A stretch of DNA of 64,000 bases from Streptosporangiaceae bacterium. GTDB taxonomy: Bacteria > Actinomycetota > Actinomycetes > Streptosporangiales > Streptosporangiaceae. Both the position numbers and the translations under genes were made by a program. The notes beneath the pieces are model-generated. The model had not been told where the DNA came from, searched no databases, and saw nothing but the letters and a program-made list of their open reading frames with translations. Positions 1-9,789 of this stretch are shown one piece after another; the first letter of the stretch is position 1; every line of letters begins with the position of its first letter. The stretch lies in assembly GCA_025964695.1 (NCBI GenBank), contig JAOPYK010000098.1, positions 1-64,000 of the forward strand, given 5' to 3'.

Positions 1-143
1 GGAGGGCAGGAAGATGCCGAAGCGCACGGCCACGTCCTACCCCCGGGAGGGACGGCCCGCACCCCTTTGCGACACTCGGACGAACAGGCGGCCATCACAG
101 CCGACAACATGGCCAACATCGCAACAACAGGGAGACAGCGTCG

Positions 144-1895
144 ATGAGCACGTTCGTCAAGGTCGGAGTGGTGGGGCTGGGCACGATGGGCGCCGGGATC
201 GCCGAGGTGCTCGCCCGCGGCGGCCTGGACGTGGTCGGCATCGAGATCGACGATGATGCGCTGGCGCGTGGCCGGGCGCACCTGGAGAGCTCGACCGGGC
301 GCGCGGTCAAGCGGGGCAGGCTCACCCAGGAGGCCCAGGCGGAGATCCTCGACCGGATCACGCTGTCCACCGCCTTCGCCGATCTGTCCGACCGGGATCT
401 GGTCATCGAGGCGGTTCCGGAGCGGCTCGAGCTCAAGCGCCGGGTATTCGCCGAGCTGGACAAGGTCTGCCGCCCTGACGCCGTACTGGCCACCAATACC
501 TCCTCGCTGTCGGTCACCGACATCGCGGTCACCACCGACCGCCCGACCGCCATCGTCGGCGTGCACTTCTTCAACCCGGCGCCGGTGATGAAGCTGGTCG
601 AAGTCATCGGTACGGTCCTCACCGAGCCGGCGGCGCTCACCGGCGTCACCGAACTGGTACGCGGACTCGGCAAGGTGCCCGTCACCATCGGCGACCGGGC
701 CGGGTTCGTGGCCAACCGGCTGTTGTTCGGCTACCTGAACCAGGCCGTGACCATGTACGACTCCGGGCACGCGAGCCGTGAGGACATCGACACGGCGATG
801 AGGCTCGGCACCGGGGTGCCGATGGGGCCGCTGACCCTGCTCGACCTGATCGGCCTCGACACCTCGCTGGAGGTGCTGGAGGCGATCTACCGCGAGTCGC
901 GCGACCACCGTCACGCCCCCGCCCCGATCCTGCGTGAGCTCGTCACGGCGGGCCTGCTCGGGCGTAAGAACGGCCGCGGCCTCTACACCTATGAAAAGCC
1001 CGGCTCGGCGGTCGTGGTCGACACCCCGGCTGCGACGCCGGCTCCCGTCGTCGAGCGCCCGCTGGTCGGGGTGGCCGGTTCGGGCCGCCTGGCAGTGCGG
1101 ATCATCGAGACCTGTGCACGGGCCGGCGCCGACGTCCGGTTCGTCGCGAGCGACGACGCCGAGGTCAAGCGAGCGTGGCTGACACTGGAGGAGTCGCTCG
1201 ACCGGTCCCTCACGGACGGCACGCTCGACGAGCCGACCAAGAAGGCCGCGCTGGAACGGGTCACCGGCGGCCCCGAGCCGAGTCGGCTGGCCGAGTGCGA
1301 TCTGATCATCGAGGCGGTCGCCGAAGACACACCAGGCCAGCGATCGGCGCTCGCCGCCATCGGCGAACTCGCCAAGCCGGACGCGATCCTCGCGACGACG
1401 TCGTCCACCACCTCCGTGATCGAGCGGGCGATGGCCATCGGCCGCCCGGCATCCGTCATCGGCCTGCACTTCGCGGCTCTGCCGGGCGACGCCGGGAAAC
1501 CAGGGAACAAACCAGGGAACGTGGTCGAGGTCGTGTGCACGGCCGTCTCGTCCGCCGAGGTGGCAGACAGGGCCGCCGCGCTGGCGGGGCTGCTGGGCCT
1601 GGTGCCGGTACGCTGCCGCGACCGGGCCGGGTTCATCATCGACGCGCTGCGCTTCCCGTACCTCAACGACGCGGCCCGCATGCTGGAGGCGGGCTACGCG
1701 GACGCCGACTCGATCGACGCCGCGATGACACTGGGCTGCGGGTATCCGGCCGGCCCGATCGCCGAACTGGACCGGCTGGGACCGGACGTGGCCACCGGCG
1801 TGCTGCGCGCCCTTCACGCCGAGTCCCGTGAGCCCGCGCTCGCCCCGGCCCCGCTGCTCGAGGAGTACGCGACCGCCGGCCGCACCCTCCGCTGA
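144..1895 (+). CDS. 3-hydroxyacyl-CoA dehydrogenase, tandem two-domain (3-hydroxybutyryl-CoA dehydrogenase-like)
   Basis: N-terminal GLGTMGAGIAEVLA Rossmann motif; NTSSLSVTDIA and GVHFFNPAPVMKLVEV family motifs; the second half repeats the fold (VGVAGSGRLAVRIIE...GLHFAALPGD). Confidence 0.95.
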   Translation: MSTFVKVGVVGLGTMGAGIAEVLARGGLDVVGIEIDDDALARGRAHLESSTGRAVKRGRLTQEAQAEILDRITLSTAFADLSDRDLVIEAVPERLELKRRVFAELDKVCRPDAVLATNTSSLSVTDIAVTTDRPTAIVGVHFFNPAPVMKLVEVIGTVLTEPAALTGVTELVRGLGKVPVTIGDRAGFVANRLLFGYLNQAVTMYDSGHASREDIDTAMRLGTGVPMGPLTLLDLIGLDTSLEVLEAIYRESRDHRHAPAPILRELVTAGLLGRKNGRGLYTYEKPGSAVVVDTPAATPAPVVERPLVGVAGSGRLAVRIIETCARAGADVRFVASDDAEVKRAWLTLEESLDRSLTDGTLDEPTKKAALERVTGGPEPSRLAECDLIIEAVAEDTPGQRSALAAIGELAKPDAILATTSSTTSVIERAMAIGRPASVIGLHFAALPGDAGKPGNKPGNVVEVVCTAVSSAEVADRAAALAGLLGLVPVRCRDRAGFIIDALRFPYLNDAARMLEAGYADADSIDAAMTLGCGYPAGPIAELDRLGPDVATGVLRALHAESREPALAPAPLLEEYATAGRTLR

Positions 1896-1935
1896 CGTGC
1901 ATGGAACCCGGTCAGTGCGGCGGATCCGTACCCTT

Positions 1936-2286
1936 ATGGGCATGAGCCCCCGGAAGAACCGCCGTCAGCTCGGCGGCCCGTCAGCAGGTGATCGCGGCGG
2001 GACGGAAGACCCCCCGGCATCCGGTTGGTTCGGCGGGTTCCAGGACACCGAGGAGGCAACCGACGGGGACTGGATCGTTCGTCAGGTCGCCGGGACGAAC
2101 GCCACCAAGGCGTACCGCTGCCCCGGGTGCGACCAGGAGATTCCGCCGGGCATCGGCCATCTGGTCGCATGGCCGGCGGACTCCCGCGGCGCGGACGACC
2201 GCCGGCACTGGCACAAGCCGTGCTGGCAGGCGCGGCTGCGGCGGGCGCCTCGGACCAAGAGATCGCGGAACGCCCCACGACACTGA
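1936..2286 (+). CDS. small actinobacterial protein with putative zinc-binding motif (CPGC...H...HWHKPC)
   Basis: ORF open from 1828; ATG at 1936 preferred; YRCPGCDQEIPPGIGHLVAWP...RRHWHKPCW Cys/His motif. Confidence 0.7.
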   Translation: MGMSPRKNRRQLGGPSAGDRGGTEDPPASGWFGGFQDTEEATDGDWIVRQVAGTNATKAYRCPGCDQEIPPGIGHLVAWPADSRGADDRRHWHKPCWQARLRRAPRTKRSRNAPRH

Positions 2287-2398
2287 CGGCCCGTGCGGGC
2301 AAGGCGTCCGGCTCCGGAGGAGCCGCATTCGCATACAGAGCAGGCGGCAGGGTCGGCTGACAGGGTTGGCCGGGTTGGCCGGCAGGGAGGGTGGGGCC

Positions 2399-3124
2399 AT
2401 GGGAGAGATCCGGGCGAGCACGGTGTTGCCCGCGGAGCGGACGCCGATCACGTTGCACACGACCGACGGGCTGGAACTGGTCGGTGAACTGGCGCTGCCG
2501 GCGGATCGTCCGCCCGTCGCCACGCTGGTCTGTCTGCACCCGCTGCCGACCGCCGAGGGCATGATGGACAGCCATGTGCTGCGCAAGGCCTCCTACCGGC
2601 TGCCCGCGCTGGCGGGGATCGCCGTGCTGCGCTTCAACACCCGCGGTACGAGCTCGGAACGCGGCACCAGCCAGGGTTCGTTCGGCGAGGGCGAGACCGA
2701 GCGGTACGACGTCGCCGCCGCGCTCGAGTACACCGAGTACCACGATCTTCCGCACCCCTGGCTGCTGGGCTGGTCGTTCGGCACCGAGCTGGCGCTGAGG
2801 TGGGGGCGGGACCCGTTGGTCGAAGGCGCCATCCTGCTGTCGCCGCCGCTGCACCGGGCCACCGACGCCGATCTGGACGCCTGGGGTGCCGACGGCCGGC
2901 CGGTCGTCGCACTGGTGCCCGAGCTGGACGACTACCTCCGCCCGCCGGAGGCCTACGAGCGGTTCAAGCGGATCCCGCAGGCCGAGGTCGTCGCGGTCGA
3001 CGGTGCCAAGCACCTGTGGGTGGGCGAGCCCTATGTGCGGATCGTGCTCAACGAAATCGTGCGGCGGGTGGCACCGGCCGCGTACCCGTTGCCCGCCGAG
3101 TGGGCGGACTCTGAGCCCGGCTAA
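2399..3124 (+). CDS. alpha/beta hydrolase
   Basis: ATG 2399 in frame with the longer ORF; CLHPLPTAEGMMDSHVLRKASYRLPALAGIAVLRFNTRG and GWSFGTELAL nucleophile elbow. Confidence 0.85.
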   Translation: MGEIRASTVLPAERTPITLHTTDGLELVGELALPADRPPVATLVCLHPLPTAEGMMDSHVLRKASYRLPALAGIAVLRFNTRGTSSERGTSQGSFGEGETERYDVAAALEYTEYHDLPHPWLLGWSFGTELALRWGRDPLVEGAILLSPPLHRATDADLDAWGADGRPVVALVPELDDYLRPPEAYERFKRIPQAEVVAVDGAKHLWVGEPYVRIVLNEIVRRVAPAAYPLPAEWADSEPG

Positions 3125-3242
3125 ACCCCTTCGGCCGATCGCGGCCATGGGCACCGCAGCCACGCACGTCTAGGCGAACATTGCCTAATCACCACAAGGC
3201 GTGCCGATTGCCGGAGTCTGAGCGGGGAGAACGAACTCCATC

Positions 3243-4037
3243 ATGAGCGTGACTCTGTACTCCAGAGATGTAGGCCAGGGAACTCCGCTCGTGCTGCTGC
3301 ACGCGTTTCCCCTGTCCTCGGCGATGTGGCTGGCTCAGCGGGAGACTCTCGCGAAACGGTTCCGCGTGATCACCCCTGATCTGCGCGGTTTCGGTGGCTC
3401 GGTGCTCGGCGAGGACACGCCCTCCATCGAGGCGATGGCCGATGACGTGGACCAGATGCTGCGCTCGAAAGGCCTCGAACGGGCGGTGATCGGCGGGCTG
3501 TCGTTGGGTGGCTACGTCGCAATGGCGCTGTGCCGGCACCATCCGGAACGAGTGCTCGGCCTCCTGCTCGCGGACACCAAGGCCGCCGCGGACCTCGAGG
3601 AGGCCCGGCACAGGCGGCAGCGGATGGCCGACCGGCTGGAGGAGGAGGGCACGGCCAAGCCGCTGCTGGAGGACGTGCTGCCGGGTCTGGTCGGGCCCAC
3701 TACGCACCGGCAGCGGGCGATGATCTATGGCCGGGTGCGCGGGCTCGTCCAGGCGACTCCACCCGCGGCGGCGGCCTGGGCGCAGCGGGCGATGGCGGGG
3801 CGGCCGGACTCGTTCGAGACCCTCCGCCAGACCCGGGCTCCGGCGCTGGTGGTCGTGGGCGCCGAGGACACGCTGGCCACCGAGGAGGACGCGCGGGCGA
3901 TGGCGGACGCGCTGCCCAACGCCGAGCTCCTGGTCATCCCGCGAGCGGGCCATCTGTCCGCGATGGAGCAGCCGGACCTGTTCAACCAGGCCGTCGCCGA
4001 GTTCGTCTCGGCGCTGGCCCGCACCTCCATGCCCTGA
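3243..4037 (+). CDS. alpha/beta fold hydrolase
   Basis: LVLLHAFPLSSAMW, DLRGFGGS, GGLSLGGYVAM nucleophile elbow, C-terminal GHLSAMEQP. Confidence 0.92.
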   Translation: MSVTLYSRDVGQGTPLVLLHAFPLSSAMWLAQRETLAKRFRVITPDLRGFGGSVLGEDTPSIEAMADDVDQMLRSKGLERAVIGGLSLGGYVAMALCRHHPERVLGLLLADTKAAADLEEARHRRQRMADRLEEEGTAKPLLEDVLPGLVGPTTHRQRAMIYGRVRGLVQATPPAAAAWAQRAMAGRPDSFETLRQTRAPALVVVGAEDTLATEEDARAMADALPNAELLVIPRAGHLSAMEQPDLFNQAVAEFVSALARTSMP

Positions 4038-4114
4038 TCTCGCCGGAGTCGCTGATCTCGCAGGGGCTGATCTCGCAGGGGCTGATCTCGCGGGGGGCGC
4101 TGATCTCGCCGGGT
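4034..4114 (+). repeat. tandem repeat, five copies of 15-18 nt CTGATCTCGC(A/C/G)GGG.., starting at the stop codon of the upstream hydrolase
   Basis: CTGATCTCG at 4034, 4052, 4067, 4082 and 4100; spacings 18, 15, 15, 18. Confidence 0.95.
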
Positions 4115-4119
4115 AGGCG

Positions 4120-5493
4120 TCAGAGCCGCTCCTGGCGGGGCACGACGACCTCGCGCAGGATCAGGGCCACCGCGGCGGCGGCCGGGATGGCCAGCAGCGC
4201 ACCGACCATGCCGAGCAGTGCGCCGCCGATGAGAGCCGCGATGACGGTGACCGCGGGTTGCACGTCGACGGACCGCTTCATCACACGTGGTGCGATGACG
4301 TAGTTCTCGACCTGCTGGTAGACGAGGCAGAAGATCAGCGTCGCGATGCCGATCCACAGGCCGGCGAAGAACGCGACGGCGGTCACCAGCACCGCGCCGA
4401 GCGTGGCGCCGACCAGCGGGATCAGGTCGGTGATGGCGATGATGAGGGCGAGGGCGATCGGATAGGGCACGCCGGCGATCAGCAGGAACACGTACGTCGT
4501 CGCTCCAGCGATGATCGAGATCAGGATGTTGCCACCGACGTAGCCGCCGATCCGGCCGAGGATCTCGTCACCGATCAACGAGACCCGGGCGCGCCGGGAA
4601 CGGGGGGCGAGCCGGTAGAAAAAGGTCGTGATGCTGGGCAGTGAACCGAGGAAGTACAGCGTCAGGATCAGGATCGTCAGGGTGCTGAAGATCCCGCTCA
4701 CCACGACCTTGCCGACACCCACGAGGCCGCCCGCGACCTGCGAGCCGAGGTCCTTGCTGGCCAGCGTGCTCTTGAGTTTGGTCAGCAGCTGGTAGCGCTG
4801 GTCCAGCTCGTGCACGCGGGGGTTCTGCAGGAGCTGCTGCACGTAGCCGTTCGGGCTGGTGGTCTCGTTCACGAACGCGGTGATCTGCTCGGTGAGCGGC
4901 GGCACGATGGCGAACCCGAAGCCCACGAAGAACAGCACCAGGCCGAGGAACACCAGTGCGACCCCCCAGCGGCGGGAGATCCCCAGCCGGGTCAGCCGCT
5001 CCACCGCGGGGTTGAGGCCCACCGCCAGGAAGAGCGCCACGGTGATCAGGATGAGCACCTGGCTGATGTCCGAGATCGCCTGGATCAGGGCGTAGGCGAC
5101 GAAGACCCCGAGGGCGCCGGTGAATCCGAACATGAACGGGTGGGCCTTGCCCAGCGGACGACCCGGCCGGCCGAAGGGGAACTCGTCATCGACGCCGGCT
5201 TCGCGCTTGCGCTGCGCGATGTCGACGAGCGGGTCCGGGATGACGACCTTCTCGGTGGCCGCGGCCGCTGTCGCACCGGCGGCCGAAGCGGCGGCCGCGG
5301 CCGCGATCGCCTTGTCGGCCGATGCCCCGTCGGTGGACTGCTTGCCGACAGGCAGCTGATCGGCGGATGTCCGATCGGCGGAGATGTGATCGGTGGCGGT
5401 CTGGTCGGGGGACGACCGGCTCGGGTCGACGGGGGCGTCGGGGAGTTCGGCGAACGTCTCCGCCCGGTCATGCAGGGGAGTGTCCTCAGGCAC
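4120..5493 (-). CDS. AI-2E family transporter (UPF0118) with long disordered N-terminus
   Basis: Multiple TM helices; ALALIIAITDLIPLVGATLGAVLVT and VYQQVENYVIAPRVMKRSVDVQPAVTVIAALIGGALLGMVGALLAIPAAA typical of AI-2E exporters. Confidence 0.93.
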   Translation of the reverse strand: MPEDTPLHDRAETFAELPDAPVDPSRSSPDQTATDHISADRTSADQLPVGKQSTDGASADKAIAAAAAASAAGATAAAATEKVVIPDPLVDIAQRKREAGVDDEFPFGRPGRPLGKAHPFMFGFTGALGVFVAYALIQAISDISQVLILITVALFLAVGLNPAVERLTRLGISRRWGVALVFLGLVLFFVGFGFAIVPPLTEQITAFVNETTSPNGYVQQLLQNPRVHELDQRYQLLTKLKSTLASKDLGSQVAGGLVGVGKVVVSGIFSTLTILILTLYFLGSLPSITTFFYRLAPRSRRARVSLIGDEILGRIGGYVGGNILISIIAGATTYVFLLIAGVPYPIALALIIAITDLIPLVGATLGAVLVTAVAFFAGLWIGIATLIFCLVYQQVENYVIAPRVMKRSVDVQPAVTVIAALIGGALLGMVGALLAIPAAAAVALILREVVVPRQERL

Positions 5494-5532
5494 GCCGGTC
5501 TCCTCTGTTCGGGGGGATGTCGAGTTAGATGC

Positions 5533-5572
5533 CGAAAAGCCTAGAGGCAGTATGGCGCCTCTAGGCTTTTCG
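5533..5572. terminator. rho-independent-like terminator, 16-bp perfect stem, 8-nt loop
   Basis: CGAAAAGCCTAGAGGC (5533-5548) / GCCTCTAGGCTTTTCG (5557-5572), lies downstream of the coiled-coil gene on the - strand. Confidence 0.85.
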
Positions 5573-5598
5573 TCTACTTGTGGTGAGTCAGGTGGAAC

Positions 5599-6906
5599 TT
5601 ACTCCTGCCACCAGTCCTCGTCCTCTTCCTTGGCCGGCTTGGCCTTGGCCGCGGCGGGAGCCCCAGCCGGGGCCGCCTGCTTGGCGGCGGGGGCCGCCTT
5701 GGGCTCCGGCGAGGCCAGCGCCGGCTTCTGGGCCGGAGCCGAGATCTCCTCGACGGCGGGCATCGTCGGCTGCATGCCGCCGATGAGCTGCCGCAGCTGG
5801 TTGAGGTGGCTGGTGATGCTGTCCCGCTGACGGGTGAGCTCGTCCACCTGGCGCTGCGCGGCCGTACGGATGCGCTCGGCCTCGGACTTGGTCTCCGTCA
5901 GGAGCTGCTCCGCCTGGCTCTTCGCCTCGGCGATGACCTGGTCGGAGTTCTTCCTGGCGTTCGCCATGAGCTGCTTGGCGTGCGAGTCCGCCTCGCGGCG
6001 GGTCTGCTCCGCCTGCTGGGTCGCCTTGGCCGCCCGCTGCTCGGCGGAAGCCGCCCGCTGCTCGGCCTCGGCCACCAGCTTCTGGGTGGCCGCCTGGGCC
6101 GCGGCGTGCCGCTCGGCGTCCTGCCGGTCGGCCTCCTCGCGGCGGGCCGCCAGCTGGATCTCGAACTCCGCCTCGGCCTGAGCCCGCTGAGCCTCACTCT
6201 CCTCCAGGATGCGCTGGGCCTGGGCCCGCATCTCGTCGGCCTGCCGCTTGGCAGTGGTGAGGATCTCGTCGCGCTCACGCTTGGTGGACGCCCGGAGCTG
6301 GGCCACCTCGCGCTCGGTGGTGGTGCGGAGCTTGGCGATCTCCCGCTCCGCGCTGGCACGCTTCTCGGCGACCTCGTGGTCGGCGGTGGCGCGCAGCTTG
6401 GCCACCTCGCGCTCGGTCGTGGAGGTCAGCTCCTCGGCCTCGCGGCGGGCGCTGGTGCGGACCTCGTCCGCCTCGCGCTCGGCCGCGTTGCGCATGTCAT
6501 CGCCCTCGCGCTGGGCGTTGGCACGGAGCTCCGAGGCGTCGTTCTCCGCGGTGGCGCGGTGTTCGGCGGCGTCGACCTTCGCGGCGGCCTTGATCTCGTT
6601 GGCCTCGGATCGGGCTGCCTGAACGAGCTCGGTGGCCTGCTCCTCCGCGAGGCGGAGAAGCTGCTCGATGCGAGCACCGAGGCCCGAGTAGGTCGGCCTC
6701 TCCTGCTCCTGGAGCTGCCGGTGGGAGTCGACGAGCTCACGCTGCAGAGCTCCGGTCTGCTCGCGTGACTGCCGGACCTCGTTGTCGAGCTGTTTGATGT
6801 GCTCGTCGACTTGGTGCCGGTCGTAGCCGCGAAGCACCACGTCGAACTCGCGTGGGGGCGTGTCTTCGAAGAAGTTACTGAGCTGGGCGTCGATGTCGGA
6901 CTGCAT
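5599..6906 (-). CDS. FilP/Scy-like coiled-coil polar-growth/cytoskeletal protein with N-terminal DivIVA-like motif
   Basis: RGYDRHQVDEHIKQL; YSGLGARIEQLLRLAEEQA; long EREVAKLRATA-type coiled coil; C-terminal RDSITSHLNQLRQLIGG. Confidence 0.85.
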   Translation of the reverse strand: MQSDIDAQLSNFFEDTPPREFDVVLRGYDRHQVDEHIKQLDNEVRQSREQTGALQRELVDSHRQLQEQERPTYSGLGARIEQLLRLAEEQATELVQAARSEANEIKAAAKVDAAEHRATAENDASELRANAQREGDDMRNAAEREADEVRTSARREAEELTSTTEREVAKLRATADHEVAEKRASAEREIAKLRTTTEREVAQLRASTKRERDEILTTAKRQADEMRAQAQRILEESEAQRAQAEAEFEIQLAARREEADRQDAERHAAAQAATQKLVAEAEQRAASAEQRAAKATQQAEQTRREADSHAKQLMANARKNSDQVIAEAKSQAEQLLTETKSEAERIRTAAQRQVDELTRQRDSITSHLNQLRQLIGGMQPTMPAVEEISAPAQKPALASPEPKAAPAAKQAAPAGAPAAAKAKPAKEEDEDWWQE

Positions 6907-7240
6907 GAGGCTCAATCCTGCTGTGACGGGACGGCTACGGGTAGTTCCGGGACTGGCCGATCTCCTGGCTTGCGGACGTGTCGTACGGCCTCGGACCTCT
7001 CCCGGCGAAAGCAGCGTACTCCGGCTGCTGCCGTGTTGGGGGCTCATCTGAACGCACTGCGTGTTTTGTCTTGTTTGTGATGCTTCCAGGGGCTGGGGGG
7101 TTGATCGGGGAAGGTGCCTGGAAAAAGCCCCAAAGCAGGCCTAAACCCCCCACTGAGTCTCTGGAAATTCCGCTGAGTGACCAAGTGATTTCGATCACGT
7201 CACGAAACGGACTACCCGCGCAGGCGGCAACGGGGGAGAC

Positions 7241-7684
7241 TCAGCGTCCCGTCGCCGCCTGGACGAGCTCGGTCAGCACCCCGCCGCAGTCCTTGGGATG
7301 GAGGAAGGTGATCCGCGAGCCCATCGAGCCCCGGCGCGGGGCGTCGTACAGCACGCGCACGCCGTGTTCGCCGATCCCGTCGGCCTCCTCCTGCACATCG
7401 CCGTCGGTGCCGAAGGCGATGTGGTGAACGCCCTCCCCGTTCTTGGCCAGGAACTTCGCGATCGGGGAGTCGTCGCGGATCGGCTCGATCAGCTGGAGAT
7501 AGGTCGCGCCTCCGTCCCCAGCCTCGTTGATCTTCAGCATGGCCTCCCGGACGCCCTGCTCCTCGTTGACCTCGAAGTGGACGTCGGTGCCGTCGCCTCC
7601 GAAGCCGTAGGTACGGCGGTAGAACTCGACGGTCGCGTCGAGGTCATGGCAGGCGATCCCGATGTGGTCGATACGTGTCAGCAC
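7241..7684 (-). CDS. mce: methylmalonyl-CoA epimerase
   Basis: [22 protein letters not shown]...[27 protein letters not shown] (VOC fold); GTG start chosen at 7684. Confidence 0.92.
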   Translation of the reverse strand: MLTRIDHIGIACHDLDATVEFYRRTYGFGGDGTDVHFEVNEEQGVREAMLKINEAGDGGATYLQLIEPIRDDSPIAKFLAKNGEGVHHIAFGTDGDVQEEADGIGEHGVRVLYDAPRRGSMGSRITFLHPKDCGGVLTELVQAATGR

Positions 7685-7797
7685 GGCTTGCTCCGCTCCC
7701 TGGGCTCGCGGGCGGTGTGACCCGGCCGCGAGCGGCCCCATCTCCGTTGATGAGTATCGTGGCAAACATCGCCGCCGCACCTCCCTGGAGCCCCCTC

Positions 7798-8982
7798 ATG
7801 ACCTCAGTGATCGTCGCCGGAGCGCGTACGCCCATCGGGCGCCTGCTCGGTTCACTCAAGGACTTCAGCGCCGTCGACCTGGGCGGGATCGCCATCAGGG
7901 CGGCACTGGAACGAGCCGGAATCGCCGGAGACCAGGTCGAGTACGTCATCCTGGGCCAGGTGCTGCAGGCGGGCGCCGGCCAGATCCCGTCACGTCAGGC
8001 GGCGGTCAAGGCGGGCATACCGATGAACGTCCCGTCGATCACCATCAACAAGGTCTGCCTCTCCGGTCTGGACGCCATCGCACTGGCCGACCAGCTCATC
8101 CGGGCCGGCGAGTTCGACGTCGTCGTCGCCGGCGGCATGGAGTCGATGACCAACGCCCCGCATCTGCTGCCCAAGTCACGCGGCGGATACAAGTACGGCT
8201 CGGTCGAGGTGCTCGACCACATGGCCCACGACGGGCTCACCGACGTCTACGACGCCTGTTCGATGGGGGAGTCGACCGAGCGCTTCAACGCGAAGCTCGG
8301 CCTCGGCCGGCAGGAGCAGGACGAGTTCTCCGCCCGCTCGCACCAGCGCGCCGCGGCAGCCATCAAGAACGGCCTGTTCGAGGACGAGATCGTTCCGGTC
8401 GAGATCCCGCAGCGGCGCGGCGAGCCGGTCGTCTTCTCGGTCGACGAGGGCGTACGGGCGGACACGACGGCCGAGTCGCTCGGGAGGCTGCGGCCGGCGT
8501 TCGCCAAGGACGGCACCATCACGGCCGGCTCGTCCTCGCAGATCTCCGACGGAGCCTGCGCGGTCGTGGTCATGGCCAAGGCCAAGGCCGAGGAGCTAGG
8601 GCTGACCTGGCTGGCCGAGATCGGCGCGCACGGCAACGTGGCGGGCCCGGACAACTCCCTGCAGTCGCAGCCGTCCAACGCCCTGCGGCACGCACTCGGC
8701 AAGGAAGGGCTGTCCGTGGACGCGCTGGATCTCATCGAGATCAACGAAGCGTTCGCCGCGGTCGGCATCCAGTCGATGAAGGATCTGGGCGTCGGCCCGG
8801 AAAAGGTCAACGTCAACGGTGGCGGCATCGCGCTGGGGCACCCGATCGGCATGTCCGGGGCCCGGATCCTGCTGCACCTGGCGTACGAGCTGAAGCGGCG
8901 CGGCGGTGGCACCGGCGCGGCGGCCCTGTGCGGTGGTGGCGGCCAGGGGGACGCCCTCATCATCCGCGTTCCCGGATCCTGA
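7798..8982 (+). CDS. acetyl-CoA C-acetyltransferase (thiolase)
   Basis: [73 protein letters not shown]. Confidence 0.97.
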   Translation: MTSVIVAGARTPIGRLLGSLKDFSAVDLGGIAIRAALERAGIAGDQVEYVILGQVLQAGAGQIPSRQAAVKAGIPMNVPSITINKVCLSGLDAIALADQLIRAGEFDVVVAGGMESMTNAPHLLPKSRGGYKYGSVEVLDHMAHDGLTDVYDACSMGESTERFNAKLGLGRQEQDEFSARSHQRAAAAIKNGLFEDEIVPVEIPQRRGEPVVFSVDEGVRADTTAESLGRLRPAFAKDGTITAGSSSQISDGACAVVVMAKAKAEELGLTWLAEIGAHGNVAGPDNSLQSQPSNALRHALGKEGLSVDALDLIEINEAFAAVGIQSMKDLGVGPEKVNVNGGGIALGHPIGMSGARILLHLAYELKRRGGGTGAAALCGGGGQGDALIIRVPGS

Positions 8983-9010
8983 TCTGAGCCGGTCCGGGCA
9001 CCCCCCGGAC

Positions 9011-9034
9011 GGCGGTTGACCGTGGTCAACCGCC
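9011..9034. terminator. convergent terminator hairpin, 10-bp stem, 4-nt loop
   Basis: GGCGGTTGAC CGTG GTCAACCGCC between convergent thiolase and DUF4230 genes. Confidence 0.75.
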
Positions 9035-9053
9035 TTGGGTCGGTGAGGGCAGA

Positions 9054-9755
9054 TCAGGGACTGTCGGTGATTGTCACGGTGACGGTCTTGAAGCCGAGGG
9101 CCTTGAGCAGGTTCTCGAGCATCCGCCTGGTGTTCTGGTCGGCCCGCTGAAGCAGTCCGCTCTGCTGTGCCGCGGTCTGGATCTTCTGGGTGGCCAGGAC
9201 GTACAGCTGTTGCTGATCGTTGGGGTTACCACTGAAGAACTGGCCGATCCGGTCGAAGAGGCCCCGCTGCGTCGCGAAGACATAGCTCTTCTTGGGATCG
9301 AGATTGGTCGGTTCCAGCTGCGCGCGCGGCAGCTTGACGGTCGCGGTGGTGCGGTTCTTGTCGATCGTCACCGCACCGGAGGCCAGTTTGGAGAAGTCCA
9401 CGTAGGCGTTGACGTTGCCGTTCCCCACGAACAGAGTGCGTTGCCCCCTGATCGCGCTGGGCAGGAACTTGGCGTCCTTCTCCAGGTCGACCACCACCTG
9501 GTATTCCCCGGCGGCGGCCTCGTATCGAGAGAGGTCACGGATCGACTTGAGCACGACCGGGCTGCTGCGGTCCTTGGTCTGCTCGGCGAACGGGTTGAGC
9601 CAGCCCGGTACGAGATGCAGTACCTGTGCCGCCAGGGCGATCACCACGACCACCGCGGCGAGCAGCAGGGACGTCCGCAGCCCGCGCTTCCGGTTGACCT
9701 TCACCGCTTGCTCAGTCTCGATCCGCTCTTCGCTGTTCGCTTTCGAGCGTGCCAT
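9054..9755 (-). CDS. DUF4230 domain-containing membrane-anchored protein
   Basis: Single N-terminal TM; SPVVLKSIRDLSRYEAAAGEYQVVVDLEKDAKFLP..NVNAYVDFSKL pattern of DUF4230. Confidence 0.8.
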   Translation of the reverse strand: MARSKANSEERIETEQAVKVNRKRGLRTSLLLAAVVVVIALAAQVLHLVPGWLNPFAEQTKDRSSPVVLKSIRDLSRYEAAAGEYQVVVDLEKDAKFLPSAIRGQRTLFVGNGNVNAYVDFSKLASGAVTIDKNRTTATVKLPRAQLEPTNLDPKKSYVFATQRGLFDRIGQFFSGNPNDQQQLYVLATQKIQTAAQQSGLLQRADQNTRRMLENLLKALGFKTVTVTITDSP

Positions 9756-9789
9756 GAGTGGGGCATTCCCCCAGAAATCGACGATTCAC

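Noticed and set aside
1934-3163. Long minus-strand ORF antisense to the small Cys/His gene and the hydrolase
   Set aside because: Composition and lack of motifs are those of a GC-rich shadow ORF; the plus strand has clear conserved proteins.
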